A DNA stretch of 64,000 nucleotides from Ophiobolus disseminans (GCA_010093685.1 MU006224.1:898476-962475); one strand, 5' to 3'; counted from the first letter of the stretch, positions 43,144 through 54,221 are shown. A program made the numbers and translations. Notes: a model not told the origin generated them from the sequence alone.

Positions 43144-44598
43144 ATGTCGGCCATAACACCACTCGATAACTATCCGCTTGCATCGCAAGCCTCCCTTGCT
43201 GCACAGTATGTCGGCAAACGTCTGCAAGGTCTACCAACCCCAGCCGTGATCCTAGATCGCTCGAAGATCAAGAAGAATTGCGATGCCATGCTCCAAGTAT
43301 GTCAAAAGCTGGACGTCGGCTTCAGAGCGCATGTAAAGAGTCATAAGACGCTTGAGTTGAGTAAGATGCAAGTTGGAAATGAGGGACCGGCGAACTTTAT
43401 TGTCTCCACCGTCATCGAAGCTGAGAATCTATTCCCATATGTTTTGGCGTGCCAAGATGAGGGTCGGGAAGCGAGTGTAAGTCATATCTGTTCAATCTGT
43501 TTCTAAAGACTAAAAATATTGATGCTGAATTAGATACTCTACGGCGTCCCAGTCCCTCAATCCAGCATTCCCCGCCTCATCGATCTAGCAAGCAAACTAG
43601 CCCCCCGATCAATTAGCATCATAATCGACAACCTATCCGCCTTTCAGAAATTCCAAGCAACCATATCGTCCTCCACCGTCCAAATCGGCGTCTTCATCAA
43701 AATCGACACCGGCTACCACCGCGCCGGCATCGTCCCCTCATCCCCAGACTTCCAGCCCCTAGTCTCCGCAGTCGCAAACAGCACCTCAGGTCCCTTTTTC
43801 ATGGGCTTCTACTCGCACTACGGACACTCGTACGCTGGATCCTCGCCCTCCGACGCCGCAGACGGCCTAATCGCCGAACTCGTCGAACTTGAAAGCGCTG
43901 TGAGAGCTGTGCCAGCTACTTTCGCAGGACGGGAGAAATTAGTCCTAAGTGTAGGCGCAACACCCACAGCAACAGCAGCGCAGAACATGCTATCTAGCTC
44001 GTCCCCACGAGTAGCCGAGTTCAATGACATTTTGGCAGGATTGAAAGGGAAGTATAAGGTAGAGTTGCATGCGGGTGTATACCCCCTCCTGGACTGCCAA
44101 CAAATCGCTACACACGCGCGTCCCTCTTCCCTTTCCCCTTCTCCCACCTCCGCCATTCAACCCCTCTCCAAAGACGCAATCGCCATCAAAATTCTACTAG
44201 AAGTCACAAGCGTCTACCCCTCGCGCGCAAAACCCGAATGCCTCGTCTCCGCCGGCTCGCTCGCGCTCGGCCGCGAGCCATGCAAATCCTATACAGGATG
44301 GGGCATCGTGACGCCTGACTTTGCCAACGCTTCTACGCCGTCTATCTACGACGATGCGGGAGACAGGACGGGCTGGATTGTCGGGCGCATTAGCCAGGAG
44401 CATGGGATTTTGACGTGGGAGGGCGAGAGGGGCATGTGTAATGAATTCGAGGTAGGAGGCAAGGTGTGCGTGTGGCCGAATCATGCGTGTGTGGCTGGGG
44501 CGGGGGCGGGGTGGTATTTAGTTGTGGATAGTGAAGAGGATGGAGATGGGGCGGGGGAGGTTGTGAGGGATGTGTGGGTTCGGTGGAGGGGGTGGTGA
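43144..44598 (+). CDS. D-serine dehydratase-like (DSD1 family, alanine-racemase N fold)
   Basis: Exons 43144-43476 and 43534-44598 (57-nt GTAAGT intron) give 465 residues. PLP- and zinc-dependent fold-type III enzyme that converts D-serine to pyruvate and ammonia; D-threonine aldolases share the fold. The N-terminal barrel has LPTPAVILDRSKIKKNC and the PLP lysine in FRAHVKSHKT. Downstream are IDTGYHRAGI, GFYSHYGHSY, SVGATPTA and ELHAGVYPL. The zinc site is WPNHACVAG (His and Cys) near the C-terminus. A Ser/Pro-rich insertion (SSLSPSPTS) lies in the C-terminal half. It is probably cytosolic. Substrate preference cannot be read from sequence. Confidence 0.9.
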
Positions 44599-44718
44599 GG
44601 ATTCAGTATGGTGTTTGGGATCTAGGTGTGGATTATGAATTATGTATTACTCTACTTTTCGGGGTATTGGTTATCTTCTAAACAGTAAACTCCGCACCCA
44701 CTTCCACCTCCGTCGTCA

Positions 44719-45867
44719 TTATCGCCCATTGGGTTGATTACCCGGCGTCGTTTGCACGCCTCGACCCCTTTCCGACCCCTGACTTTGTTTGCGTGCCGCG
44801 CCTTGGTTCGAAGTAAACGGCGCAGGCTGCGTGGGAAACGCTGGAGGCATAGGCACAGACGAACCTAGGTACGCGAGATGCGTGGCCGGTGTTTCCCACT
44901 TCATGTTCTGCGCATACAGGCCAATCGCCTTGACTTCGTTCAGTATCTGGTTCAGCGTCTTCGATTGCTCGCCCGAATCGTGTAGTATTTTGTTCTGGAA
45001 GTTTTCGCGGTCTCGACGTTGACGATCGTGGAAGCCTGCTGAAGACGTGCGCCATGTCTCTTCGCGCCTATCGTGGAGGTCGGATGCGACGCGTCTGCAG
45101 TCCTCCACCCATTTTATTTGACTCGATAGGAGTTTGGCTTCGTGACGGGCGACGTCGGGGAGGGAGGTATTGGGGTCGTCGCGATCGAGGTTGGGCGATG
45201 GGAAGTATGCGCTGGGGTTTGCATCTTTGGGTATCGAGCCGCGTGGCCGGTAGTCAAGTGTGCTCTGCTCGTGCCATTCTTCCTTGAATCGCCGTAACAG
45301 TCGTTGGACGTGATTGACACACTCTGAAGTATCTTCCAGTATGTCTTCCCGCAGCTTGGACAACAGGACATCGAGATCTCCCTTTGTGATTAGCGGCATG
45401 ATCGCTTCCTCATCCTCGCTGTTGCGTTGCCGCTTGCTGGGTGCGTCACCGTCGACATTGAACTTGCGCTTCTTTCGCGGTATAAAATCTCTTTCGAGTT
45501 CTACATCTGAGTCGTGGCGTGCAGGTCTATAGATAAAGGGCTGTGTCGTAGGTGGTAAAGGTGCATGGCCGTTGACCGTCACCTGGTCCGTCTTGAGCTT
45601 CGCCTGGACAGTAATTGGATACTCGTCGCCGTTCTCGTCAGGCACAATTACAAGCACGTACGTCTGCCACTCAAGCGCAAACTCCAATTGCCCGTGCACA
45701 TCGGCCCCAGTGCCATCGCGCAGATCTAGCTCGCGCTTGAAGTCGTTGATGACATCCGCGATTCTTTTAGCGGTTTGAGCAATCAACGGGTCAGGCGCCT
45801 CGGCACTTGAGACAGACTCGGGCAACATGGTTGGGCCGGGAGAATCTAGCGGTGTCGAAAATGACAT
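44719..45867 (-). CDS. Conserved hypothetical, nuclear-looking protein
   Basis: Single exon, 382 residues, ATG at 45867 (MSFSTPLDSPGPT). I do not recognise a domain. Residues 30-95 look folded (IADVINDFKRELDL, LEWQTYVLVIV). A strong bipartite nuclear signal lies near residues 130-150 (RKKRKFN and SKRQR), followed by an acidic DEEA patch. Residues 165-320 are mostly charged helix (LLSKLREDILED, RLLRRFKEEWHE, RRVASDLHDRREETW), suggesting coiled coil. The C-terminus is Pro/Gln-rich. It is likely a nuclear protein-protein interaction factor; the role is unknown. It faces away from the next gene. Confidence 0.75.
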   Translation of the reverse strand: MSFSTPLDSPGPTMLPESVSSAEAPDPLIAQTAKRIADVINDFKRELDLRDGTGADVHGQLEFALEWQTYVLVIVPDENGDEYPITVQAKLKTDQVTVNGHAPLPPTTQPFIYRPARHDSDVELERDFIPRKKRKFNVDGDAPSKRQRNSEDEEAIMPLITKGDLDVLLSKLREDILEDTSECVNHVQRLLRRFKEEWHEQSTLDYRPRGSIPKDANPSAYFPSPNLDRDDPNTSLPDVARHEAKLLSSQIKWVEDCRRVASDLHDRREETWRTSSAGFHDRQRRDRENFQNKILHDSGEQSKTLNQILNEVKAIGLYAQNMKWETPATHLAYLGSSVPMPPAFPTQPAPFTSNQGAARKQSQGSERGRGVQTTPGNQPNGR

Positions 45868-46615
45868 GGACGTGGGTTCGTGGTCAGGTGCGGTTGGTGA
45901 CTGGGTCTTGCGCTGTGAATTCTAGAGCGTACTCATCGACGTTTGGCATGCGGATACGTGGCTTCCCGAGAGTAAAGGTAAATCAATTGCACACGTCTAA
46001 AAAGCTCAAGTGAGTTTTGCCGTGCCAGCGCGCTTCCTTCAGACAGCCGTAGCGCCGCCTTAGTTGCGATGTTTGGCTTGGTGGTGGCTCGCTTCCCCGC
46101 TGCGATTGACGATGCGTGCACCGTCCCGGGCACTAAACCACTTGGATATGCGCACCATGCTGTTTCCGACCACGCCGCCTGCACCTGGCAGCGCTCAGGG
46201 CGAGGAGAAACACGCGCTCCAGTTGGCACATGTGTTTCAGGGTTGCGACCTATGACTGCGCCGGATCAAAGTTTGGATGTCTAGGGCCTCCCCTCGAACG
46301 TTGGATCCGTTCGGACATCCAAGCTTCGTTCTCCCGCCCACTCCCGCTGCACACCATTTCTCATCGTTCATCGTTCCGCCCCTTGCCCATCTTTCTCTAC
46401 CAGCATGCGGACCCCCGAGCTTCCCTGGCAGTTGTAGGCCTCGACAGTACCTTTTGGCCCCTTGCGTGCTTATGCATACGCTCCCAGCCTTGGTTTCGGC
46501 AGTCTAGGCTCGGGTCTGCAGTGGTAGTACGATACCCCGAGAAGTGACCTCTACCCGTTGTCGGGGGTCTAAACAGGAAGTTTGGCGGATTGGGCAGCTC
46601 GGGCGTCACATAGCC
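45868..46615. promoter_or_regulatory. Divergent promoter region
   Basis: A 748-base spacer between two outward-facing genes. ORFs here are short overlaps without domain content. A CT-rich stretch lies around 46330-46400. Confidence 0.4.
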
Positions 46616-48424
46616 ATGGTTCCTTTTCGCAGAATATCACAGCGAGGCCGCCGCAGTTTCGAGGAGCGCAATCCTCACGAATGGAACGACGAGCGCGACA
46701 CGCACATCATGACGGCCACCTTTCCCATACACCCGCTGTCCTCCATGCAGGCGCCCTTCGAGGAATCCATGCTCGACGCAACTGGCGAGACAGGCTTTGT
46801 GCCCTTTCAGAACCCGAATAAGAGCGTAAAGCAAAGACAGCAGATGCTGTGCCGAGAAGAGGGTGTGGGAGAGCTTTCGTGGAACTTCACATACAACTGC
46901 CATTGGAGACACCACCCCAAGGGCAAATACCATCCCTTGGTGAAGATTGTCACACAGATTGTCTTCGGCGTGCATCTGCTGCACCAGCATTTGGAGAAGT
47001 CGGTTGCTGACGTCGCTGACATTCTGCTGAAGCATGTCAACGAATTGGACGGGTTCATGCAGCGAGCAAATGAGGATCTAGAAAGCAGCCTTAAGGACAT
47101 GTTCTTCCGCCACAAGTGCTTGAAGGTGCCCATGGAGCATGTCAAGGAATTCGACCGTCTTCTCGAAGACCGCGCATATCGCGCTCAACTCCTAGACGGC
47201 AATGTCACGATCGAGCGCACCATTACCCGCATGTCGCAAATGCTAAACGACTATCTCATCGACATCAGCATATTCCGAGAAGCGAACAACGGACTCGATT
47301 TATACTTGCTCAATCTTGGCGAGGAGTGGACGTACCACAACGAGGATGTTGGGAAAATATACTCTGCCATGTGTGGAAATACTGGAGGCTGGTCGCAGTT
47401 TTTGCAGAGCCTGGTAGCGAAGGCAGAAAGGCTGGGGGTAGTGCTTGTGCAAGTGAGCAGCTATTGCAATGAAATCGAGAAGCGTTGCGGCGCTGCTAGC
47501 CGGCGGAGCTTGGTAAGTTCGGTACCAAACATCAAACTGAAATTTAGTCTGATGCATGACCAGATTGCTACGCGCTCATCGTCGCGAAACTCGTCCAATT
47601 CGCGCGATCATGGTTTCCGGAATGCTACAAGCAACAAGGACCTGCCGCCAGTACCGAGCGAACGTCCTCCTTTCTTGATAATGTCGAATAGCGGTAATGC
47701 GACTCCCGCTGAAGCCGAAGCCACCCAGCGGCACCGTGGTTCCCGACCGATGCATCATGACCAGAACCATATAGTCGCCAGCCCGGGCAGGAGCGGTACG
47801 CCTCAACGAAGGGAATCGACCTCCTCAGGATCCCCAGTAACTGAAGTTGATGCACGAAACCGGAATGTCAAGCCGCAAGCCCAGTACTACCAGGAAGCCT
47901 GGCACAGCGAAGACCAACGTGGGAGAACGATACCGCAGGCAGACTCGGGTCGCACCAGTCGCATGTTTGGACATCGACGGAATGCCTCAAATAGGAGTAC
48001 GGAGGAGCCATTAGCACCAACGTCGAAACGAGTTTCCACCAAGATGGAGAGAGGAGAACTCAGCCCACCCTTGACTGGAAAAGACTCTGCTTATTCGTCT
48101 GTATCTGGCGCATCGCCCACTGCTCTGCCGTCCCGCTCAACGTCTGTCATGTCGTCGCATCCGCAAGCCCAGTTTGGATTGTTTCCCAGCAGTGCGCGCA
48201 GCACGCCCAAAGGCTCGATCTCTGGGCGGTTTGGGGCCATGTCTCCTGCTCTTAGTCAGCCGCCGCGGTCTGCCAGATCCTCGGCGCCACCAAGCCGGCC
48301 TGAGACGGCGGTCAGCAACTTCTCCGATGCCTCCAGCAAGCGATTATCGAAGCGCAGTAGCTTCACGTCGCTCAAGCGGTTCTTTACCAAGAAGCGCTCC
48401 GACATCAATTCCATCCCTGAATGA
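46616..48424 (+). CDS. Conserved fungal helical protein with disordered tail
   Basis: 602 residues from the ATG at 46616 (MVPFRRISQRGRRSF). An earlier in-frame ATG lies at 46544. The first 300 residues are helical and look conserved: LSWNFTYNCHWRHHPKG, VTQIVFGVHLLHQHLEKSV, LKHVNELDGFMQRANEDL, TRMSQMLNDYLIDISIF and YHNEDVGKIYSAM. The spacing suggests a long alpha-helical bundle. The second half is low-complexity, Ser/Arg-rich, ending with a basic patch (LKRFFTKKRSD). At 47513-47563 a perfect GTAAGT donor and a CAG acceptor enclose 51 bases without a stop. Splicing would remove 17 residues in frame (585 residues). The function is unknown; tail length and charge suggest a scaffold or membrane-proximal role. 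Confidence 0.75.
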   Translation: MVPFRRISQRGRRSFEERNPHEWNDERDTHIMTATFPIHPLSSMQAPFEESMLDATGETGFVPFQNPNKSVKQRQQMLCREEGVGELSWNFTYNCHWRHHPKGKYHPLVKIVTQIVFGVHLLHQHLEKSVADVADILLKHVNELDGFMQRANEDLESSLKDMFFRHKCLKVPMEHVKEFDRLLEDRAYRAQLLDGNVTIERTITRMSQMLNDYLIDISIFREANNGLDLYLLNLGEEWTYHNEDVGKIYSAMCGNTGGWSQFLQSLVAKAERLGVVLVQVSSYCNEIEKRCGAASRRSLVSSVPNIKLKFSLMHDQIATRSSSRNSSNSRDHGFRNATSNKDLPPVPSERPPFLIMSNSGNATPAEAEATQRHRGSRPMHHDQNHIVASPGRSGTPQRRESTSSGSPVTEVDARNRNVKPQAQYYQEAWHSEDQRGRTIPQADSGRTSRMFGHRRNASNRSTEEPLAPTSKRVSTKMERGELSPPLTGKDSAYSSVSGASPTALPSRSTSVMSSHPQAQFGLFPSSARSTPKGSISGRFGAMSPALSQPPRSARSSAPPSRPETAVSNFSDASSKRLSKRSSFTSLKRFFTKKRSDINSIPE

Positions 48425-49364
48425 TGCCTCATTCTGTACATGTTTTCTTCCCTTCTCTCCGCGGGCATGTGGCATTCTTGTCTGGCGTCGCCTGGTTATA
48501 TACCCCTTGATTGCATTCTTTCCATGTTTGACGACTTCGTTATGCCTCGTGTGCTTTCGAACTATAGAAGGGCATGTCGGCGCCACTTGTAGGCTGGTTT
48601 CCTAGCCGTGTGCACATCTGTTTCCTGTTTCTAATTGTAATGTATGTGATGAAGAGCATGTCACGGTGGCGCTTTCGCACGTAACTTGACCGCAGGAGTG
48701 GATGGGTGGCTTTACTCGGCGCGGCTCGTTGTGTGTAAAGGGTTGGTGGCTCTCGCAATGAGGGTGGGAGGGGCCTTTCTGCGTGCATGGCGATGCGAGG
48801 GCTTGTGCTCGCAGACGGCGAGGAAGGAGGTCTGGATGGTGGTTGAGGCGTGTCGCTGCAGAAGGAGGGACGCTATCACGCGGATGCTGCGGCGAGTAGG
48901 TAGGTGTACAATTCCAGCGGCTGTCATGCCACTGCCTTTCTCTGCATTCTCTCTGTTGCCTCTGCGTGTCCTTCCGTCTCCCGCAAGCCCGCCTGTGAGC
49001 TCAATCGTGGTGGGGCAGCTGCGGTGCATGCGTCCGTCTGAGGAGAAGGCATGACCGAGTGCTGAGTTAAGTCCGCCTTCTCGAGCTCCAGCTGCCTCCG
49101 TCTTTCTCCCTTCTCACCACCACCAACCCCTCCACCACATCCTCAGCAGCACTCTCTTTTTGGATGAGAAGCTGGTGAGGTGGTGCTCTCGTCGCTCGCT
49201 CTGCCTGTTGGATACGACCGCTTCGCAGCATCGTCTTCTCCTTTTGGGCATACGCATAGCTTCATATCTTTTGCAGCTCTCTCACCGCAGTACGGCGCCA
49301 TCCTACTCGTGCCACACACGGCTGCGCTCATACAGAATAGCACTCTTACAACTGCAGCGGCGCC
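48425..49364. other. Intergenic before large disordered protein gene
   Basis: About 940 bases, with a CT-rich stretch at about 49098-49140 close to the next start. It likely contains a long 5' leader and promoter. No gene is seen. Confidence 0.4.
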
Positions 49365-52300
49365 ATGATGCCCAGCAGAGACCCCAACGGGCCTGGTAGT
49401 GGCCGCACCAGCCGTGCTTCCGACATGTCGAGCGTCTCGCGAATGACCAACAAATATCCAGGCGACGCAGGTGGCGGCGGCGGCGGCAACCCTAGACACG
49501 ACCTTCTCTCCTCTGCTGGTCCGGGCATCCAGTCCATGCTCCGCACCTCGACCGAGATGGGCAATGTCGTGGGCTTGAACGGCGACTTGTCTGGCCACGG
49601 CAATGCTGGTCGCTATCCGCATCGTTATGGTGCATCCAGCAGGCTCAGCATAGGTTCCACCGTCTCCAACCAGTCCAACTTCACGTACAGGAACCACCGA
49701 CAACACCCCTCGTCTTCGTCTGCCCCCCGGGGCTCAATGCAGCGAGAGCCACTGCCTCTGGCTAACGTGCCATTCATCGACACGCTGTCGCCCGCCACGA
49801 TGAACACTGCTGGAAGCTCGTCCTTGGCCCCCAACCGCGGACGTGACCGAGACCGCGACCAAGACCAAGACTCGCAACGCTCAATGTCCATGACGCACTC
49901 GATGCCACCACAACCGCCGCTCAGGCTGTCGAACATGCGCTCCATGGGAAGCCTCCGCGGCCATGATGCTCACTATCGCTCCAACTCGCCTCTGCCCTAC
50001 CCCGGAAGGTTCGCACCTCAGGGCCATCGCGCCGCTTCGCCTGCTTGGAACAATGTGCCCGGACAGAACCCACGTCGCATGCAGACCTATGGAGGTAGGG
50101 GGCAGCCATACACTTCTGGTGGCGGATACTCTGCTGGTGGTCCACGCCCTGGGAACTCGTACCAACCTGGTGCCCCATATCCTCCAGGCCAGTACCCACC
50201 TTCCTCGTACGGTCCTGTTCAGAACGTCCCTGGTCAGTTGAGGCGAAGGGTCCCATCCGACGCTAGCCTTGCCAACTCGGAGAGGTCGCACGCCATACCT
50301 CGACGAAAGCAATCACACCGTGCTATGTATGTCGACGACGTCCCGCCTTTGCCCCCACTGGAGGATCGTTACTATCCTTGGATTGAACAGGATCGAATGA
50401 TGAACAACCATCTCATGGCATCGGGCTCGAGCAGTTCCTTCAACGTGCGGACCGACTCGGACACTCCTTCATCCGACCTGCCTCTTCCACTCACGCCGAG
50501 GGATAATATGCCTACGGATGCATATGGTGGCTATCCAAATAATCAGACGAGGCTTGGTGCTAGGACACGTGCAACGAATGAGGCAGTGTCCAGCGGTCCT
50601 TTGTACTACGATGGAAGCGAACAATTTGAGCACGAGCAATATGTCAACCCCGAGCAACATCCCATCGTGACAGGCTTCGTTGCTCATCTGAAGACTGTAC
50701 CCGAGAGGACGAAATCGGACTCGGGGCCTCCGTATCCTGCGTGGAAGAAGGGCGATCCATACATAACGCCCCCACGTATCAAGCACCGCTCTCGTGGCAA
50801 GGTTTCGCTCGAAGCTAAGGGCGCTCGAGTACCTCATGTCGCCGAACTTCCAGCCTCCCCTGTCGTGCGCCGCATTACTAGGGAACTGGTCAAAGAAGGC
50901 TTGGGGCCAGCTTCTACAACTGGTGATGTTGGCTCATCACTCAACTCACCGGATTTTCAGGGCAACCCTGCAGCTATCCGTTCGAACCGACATCCAGTCA
51001 CCACTGGTCCGATTGAAAGCGAGACGACTGATTCTTACACGCTCCCTACTCAGATGGACAACCGTCGAAGTACCTTGTCTCAAGTGGGATCGAGCGTCCT
51101 CGACTCCGAGACTGTCGACTTGGCCAGGAACACCTACATTCCCGCCTTGACGGGAACCATTCCCTTCGATGAACTCGCGACTGAACCCGAACCGGTATCA
51201 GCCTCGTTAGAAAGTGCCCGAAAAAGCACCGGAGATGGAATGACAGAACTTCTGGAAGGCTATCAGCACACGGACGCCAAGCAAGAGCAGGAGAATGGTT
51301 TGATTGATGAGGCAGTGCAAGAGTCAAATGTTCCAGCAGACACTCACTCTGAGGCAAAGCCCAATTATGCGCAGACATCTTCTGATGAGCAGTCCTTCAA
51401 GTCCTGCACGGATGTACCAGAGCCCGTCTCACCCGCCTCGCCTGACATGGGAAAAGACAAAGGCGGAAGGTCAAGTAAGGCGGCTACAGATAACGATGAC
51501 CCGCGTCCAGTCAAGGAATTTGATGCTCGACCCTTTCCAAGCGACAAAGGCATTACCACTCCAGGCCGGTCCAGCTCGAGGGTGCCATCTAGACTGCCGT
51601 CAACGTCCGTAGCTGGTGTGGAACCACGAACCCGAACGCCCGACCGGCCGTCGTCCAGCCCTCTACGCTCATTCATTCGTAAGGGGAAGGCATTGCCTCG
51701 CGAAGCTAGCCGCTCCTTTACGGCGAGTAAGTTGCGACGCAGCTCGAAGCCGAGTATGAAGCAAGGGTCGGTGTCTATCTCAGGCTCCTCTTCCACTCTA
51801 GGTGCTGCTCAGCAGCCACATCCTGTGCCGCCACGAGAGTCTAGTGCGTCGAAGGAGGCTCAGCGACAACGCGGTGTTGGCACTTTTTTGATGCGCTTCA
51901 GGCGAGGAAAGAAAATGATTCTCGAAGAGAGCGTGTCCGTCAAAGACAGTGTCGAGAATTTGTCCAGCGAGCCAGTTGTCCAGGACGAGGATCCGATTGA
52001 GCGCGACTCACCTCTTCCGCAAGGCCAGGATGGGCTCAACACCCCAGAGAAGGCTGCCGTTACACCCGAGCTAGTGCCCAAGGAGCAGAAGTCGACTCCT
52101 TCCTTGGAGTTCAGTAGCCCTTCCCTGCAGGTTGGTATGACTTTCGTTCCTGATATGCATCAACGTGCTCTCAGCAGCCCACCTGGCGCATTTTGTGTGC
52201 CTTCGTCGGTATATTCCCCCCAAGATAACTCTTTCAAGACTCGAACGTATTCATCGCCTGTTGGTATACCCTTGTCGCTGGAGAGCAACCATCGAGACAG

Positions 52301-54221
52301 CCAGTCGACGACGCATCTTTCATGGCTCGGTCGTAGGCATTTCGGCAATGCTTCTGCGAATGCCAGCGACGGTCTTCCCAGCGTTCAGGAGGACAACACC
52401 ACCACCAACCTCCGACTGTCAGAGTACAAGTACAGTTATCCTCCGCAGCGTTATCTTCCCGACGTCAAGGAGGACTCCCATGAAGACTCGAGTCTCAACA
52501 CTAGTGCCAGCAACCTGAAGAACTCTCGTTTCCGTTTCCCTTTAGGCGGCGGTCGTAGTATTCGCCTGTCTTTCGATTTCGATGATTCGCTCGTTCCGTC
52601 GAGGAGATCGTCGACGCGGTCACATCGGAGGAGTGTTTTCGGAGACGCGAAGGGCTTGCCTCGCATAGAGTTCAGCCAGCCCAACTTGCTCGAGAAGTTC
52701 AAGGACGCCCTGGGCGACATGCGCTTTTCGCGCTCTCTGGACCTACCTGATCACGAGAAGGATTTACTGCAGCGGTCTGTGTCAGCTGGACATGTGCACG
52801 AGTACACGCCGCACTTTGTGAATCTAAACGAGGTGGAGCACTTGAGAAACTCGAAGGGGATGATTGCCTTTGCTAGGCTCAAGCATGCCTGCCCGCCAGG
52901 ACTGATGAGAGAGATTGAGCGGTTGAGCATCCCCTCGGTAACGCAACTCACACAACGCTTTTCAGAAATGCTGCCGTCGCTATCGCTAGGAGAGTACTAC
53001 ACGCAGCGTGAGCATGGTGGTGCCAGCGAGACGGCCGACTCAGTCTCAGCCGAGTTTCCTGAAGAGCAAGAGATCATGGAGCACGCCCTGGAGTCAATCC
53101 ACGAGGTCCATCCGCCGTCGCAGAAGCGGTCATCGGCACGACTGCGGCCCATGAGGGGGTCCTCGGCGCTGATGGTTGTGGACGACGATGTCTTCGAGGA
53201 GCTCACCAGCAAGGAGAAGGAGAGGGGTGGCGCAAGTGCTGGTGGACAAGTGGCTGAGGCACCTGCCTCCGGAGCTGGTGAAGCTGGCACACGTGTTAAA
53301 GGCAAGAGCAAGGTCGGCCCACAAACTCCAACCCGCCAGCTTTCTCCCATCGCCGAGCTGCAACCACCCTCGCCTGCTGCTCTACGACCACGTTCTTACA
53401 CAGCTGGTAATCATCATCTGCGTACTTCAGCCGAGACGGCCTTGTCGTCCAGGAGATCTCTGAGGTCGTTCGCTTCGACGCCCACAGCAACAGTCACGAG
53501 TCCCTGGAATTTCGACGAAAACTACCCGTGGGCCACAACAACAGACCCCGCCGTCAACATCTCGCTGCACCCACCAAACGCAGCCAAGAGCTCACCTCGC
53601 CCGGGTCCATCGCATCTGCGCAACGCACTGTCAGACGCAACGTCGAGCACCTTCACGGCATCACGCACTACAACTGTCTCGCCTGCCGGCAACGCCTCAA
53701 GCTACAACCCGAACCGTCCGTCCCATCGTCTCAGCATCTTCGGACGCAGCGGCGACCAAGCCCACGCCGTCGGCGAACGTTACCCAACATCTGCTTTGAG
53801 CCCGCCAACTGCCATCTTCAGAGACAACCTCTCCTCTTGCGACATCTCCGACGACGAAGACTTCATCTCGTCCCGCAAAACCAGGCTCTCACTCAGGAAG
53901 CGCTTCTCGTCCGCCGCTCGAAACAGCACCATCCTCCACACTCCGCCTCGAGTGACTCGAAGCAAAGCCAACCCAGCTGAACTCGCCTCGCCCGCTTCAG
54001 CCCACGAGAACTCGTCTTCAACCCTTCAAGATCGTGCAAGTGAGGCCGACGCCTTCACTCGCACCAACCGCGCAACGTACGGTGCAGCAGAGGGAATGAG
54101 GCCTGGCCTATTCCGCCGCCAACGACTCATCAAACGCTTCAGAAAGCTGCTCAACAAGGGAACAAATCTACTCGACAAGGCAGCAAATCTCGCCCGCAAG
54201 CTCACTCGCACTCGCCGCTAG
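49365..54221 (+). CDS. Very large intrinsically disordered protein
   Basis: Single exon, 1,618 residues, starting MMPSRDPNGPGSGRT. Almost all of it is Ser/Pro/Arg/Gly-rich and predicted by eye to be disordered, with Gly runs near residue 40 and Tyr/Pro/Gly repeats around 250-310. Stretches that look more ordered are PLPPLEDRYYPWIEQDRM near 340, QHPIVTGFVAHLKTV near 435, GVGTFLMRFRRGKKM near 840, and a core at about 1130-1210 (FVNLNEVEHLRNSKGMIAF, LSIPSVTQLTQRFSEMLP). The C-terminus is a basic amphipathic helix (RLIKRFRKLLNKG, LARKLTRTRR) that could bind membrane or nucleic acid. Many SP/TP and RRxS sites suggest heavy phosphorylation. I do not recognise the family. The unbroken 4.9-kb frame itself argues for a real gene. 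Confidence 0.85.
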   Translation: MMPSRDPNGPGSGRTSRASDMSSVSRMTNKYPGDAGGGGGGNPRHDLLSSAGPGIQSMLRTSTEMGNVVGLNGDLSGHGNAGRYPHRYGASSRLSIGSTVSNQSNFTYRNHRQHPSSSSAPRGSMQREPLPLANVPFIDTLSPATMNTAGSSSLAPNRGRDRDRDQDQDSQRSMSMTHSMPPQPPLRLSNMRSMGSLRGHDAHYRSNSPLPYPGRFAPQGHRAASPAWNNVPGQNPRRMQTYGGRGQPYTSGGGYSAGGPRPGNSYQPGAPYPPGQYPPSSYGPVQNVPGQLRRRVPSDASLANSERSHAIPRRKQSHRAMYVDDVPPLPPLEDRYYPWIEQDRMMNNHLMASGSSSSFNVRTDSDTPSSDLPLPLTPRDNMPTDAYGGYPNNQTRLGARTRATNEAVSSGPLYYDGSEQFEHEQYVNPEQHPIVTGFVAHLKTVPERTKSDSGPPYPAWKKGDPYITPPRIKHRSRGKVSLEAKGARVPHVAELPASPVVRRITRELVKEGLGPASTTGDVGSSLNSPDFQGNPAAIRSNRHPVTTGPIESETTDSYTLPTQMDNRRSTLSQVGSSVLDSETVDLARNTYIPALTGTIPFDELATEPEPVSASLESARKSTGDGMTELLEGYQHTDAKQEQENGLIDEAVQESNVPADTHSEAKPNYAQTSSDEQSFKSCTDVPEPVSPASPDMGKDKGGRSSKAATDNDDPRPVKEFDARPFPSDKGITTPGRSSSRVPSRLPSTSVAGVEPRTRTPDRPSSSPLRSFIRKGKALPREASRSFTASKLRRSSKPSMKQGSVSISGSSSTLGAAQQPHPVPPRESSASKEAQRQRGVGTFLMRFRRGKKMILEESVSVKDSVENLSSEPVVQDEDPIERDSPLPQGQDGLNTPEKAAVTPELVPKEQKSTPSLEFSSPSLQVGMTFVPDMHQRALSSPPGAFCVPSSVYSPQDNSFKTRTYSSPVGIPLSLESNHRDSQSTTHLSWLGRRHFGNASANASDGLPSVQEDNTTTNLRLSEYKYSYPPQRYLPDVKEDSHEDSSLNTSASNLKNSRFRFPLGGGRSIRLSFDFDDSLVPSRRSSTRSHRRSVFGDAKGLPRIEFSQPNLLEKFKDALGDMRFSRSLDLPDHEKDLLQRSVSAGHVHEYTPHFVNLNEVEHLRNSKGMIAFARLKHACPPGLMREIERLSIPSVTQLTQRFSEMLPSLSLGEYYTQREHGGASETADSVSAEFPEEQEIMEHALESIHEVHPPSQKRSSARLRPMRGSSALMVVDDDVFEELTSKEKERGGASAGGQVAEAPASGAGEAGTRVKGKSKVGPQTPTRQLSPIAELQPPSPAALRPRSYTAGNHHLRTSAETALSSRRSLRSFASTPTATVTSPWNFDENYPWATTTDPAVNISLHPPNAAKSSPRPGPSHLRNALSDATSSTFTASRTTTVSPAGNASSYNPNRPSHRLSIFGRSGDQAHAVGERYPTSALSPPTAIFRDNLSSCDISDDEDFISSRKTRLSLRKRFSSAARNSTILHTPPRVTRSKANPAELASPASAHENSSSTLQDRASEADAFTRTNRATYGAAEGMRPGLFRRQRLIKRFRKLLNKGTNLLDKAANLARKLTRTRR

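Noticed and set aside
47513..47547. 35-base intron using the first AG after GTAAGT
   Set aside because: It would shift the frame to an immediate stop; the 51-base alternative keeps the frame.
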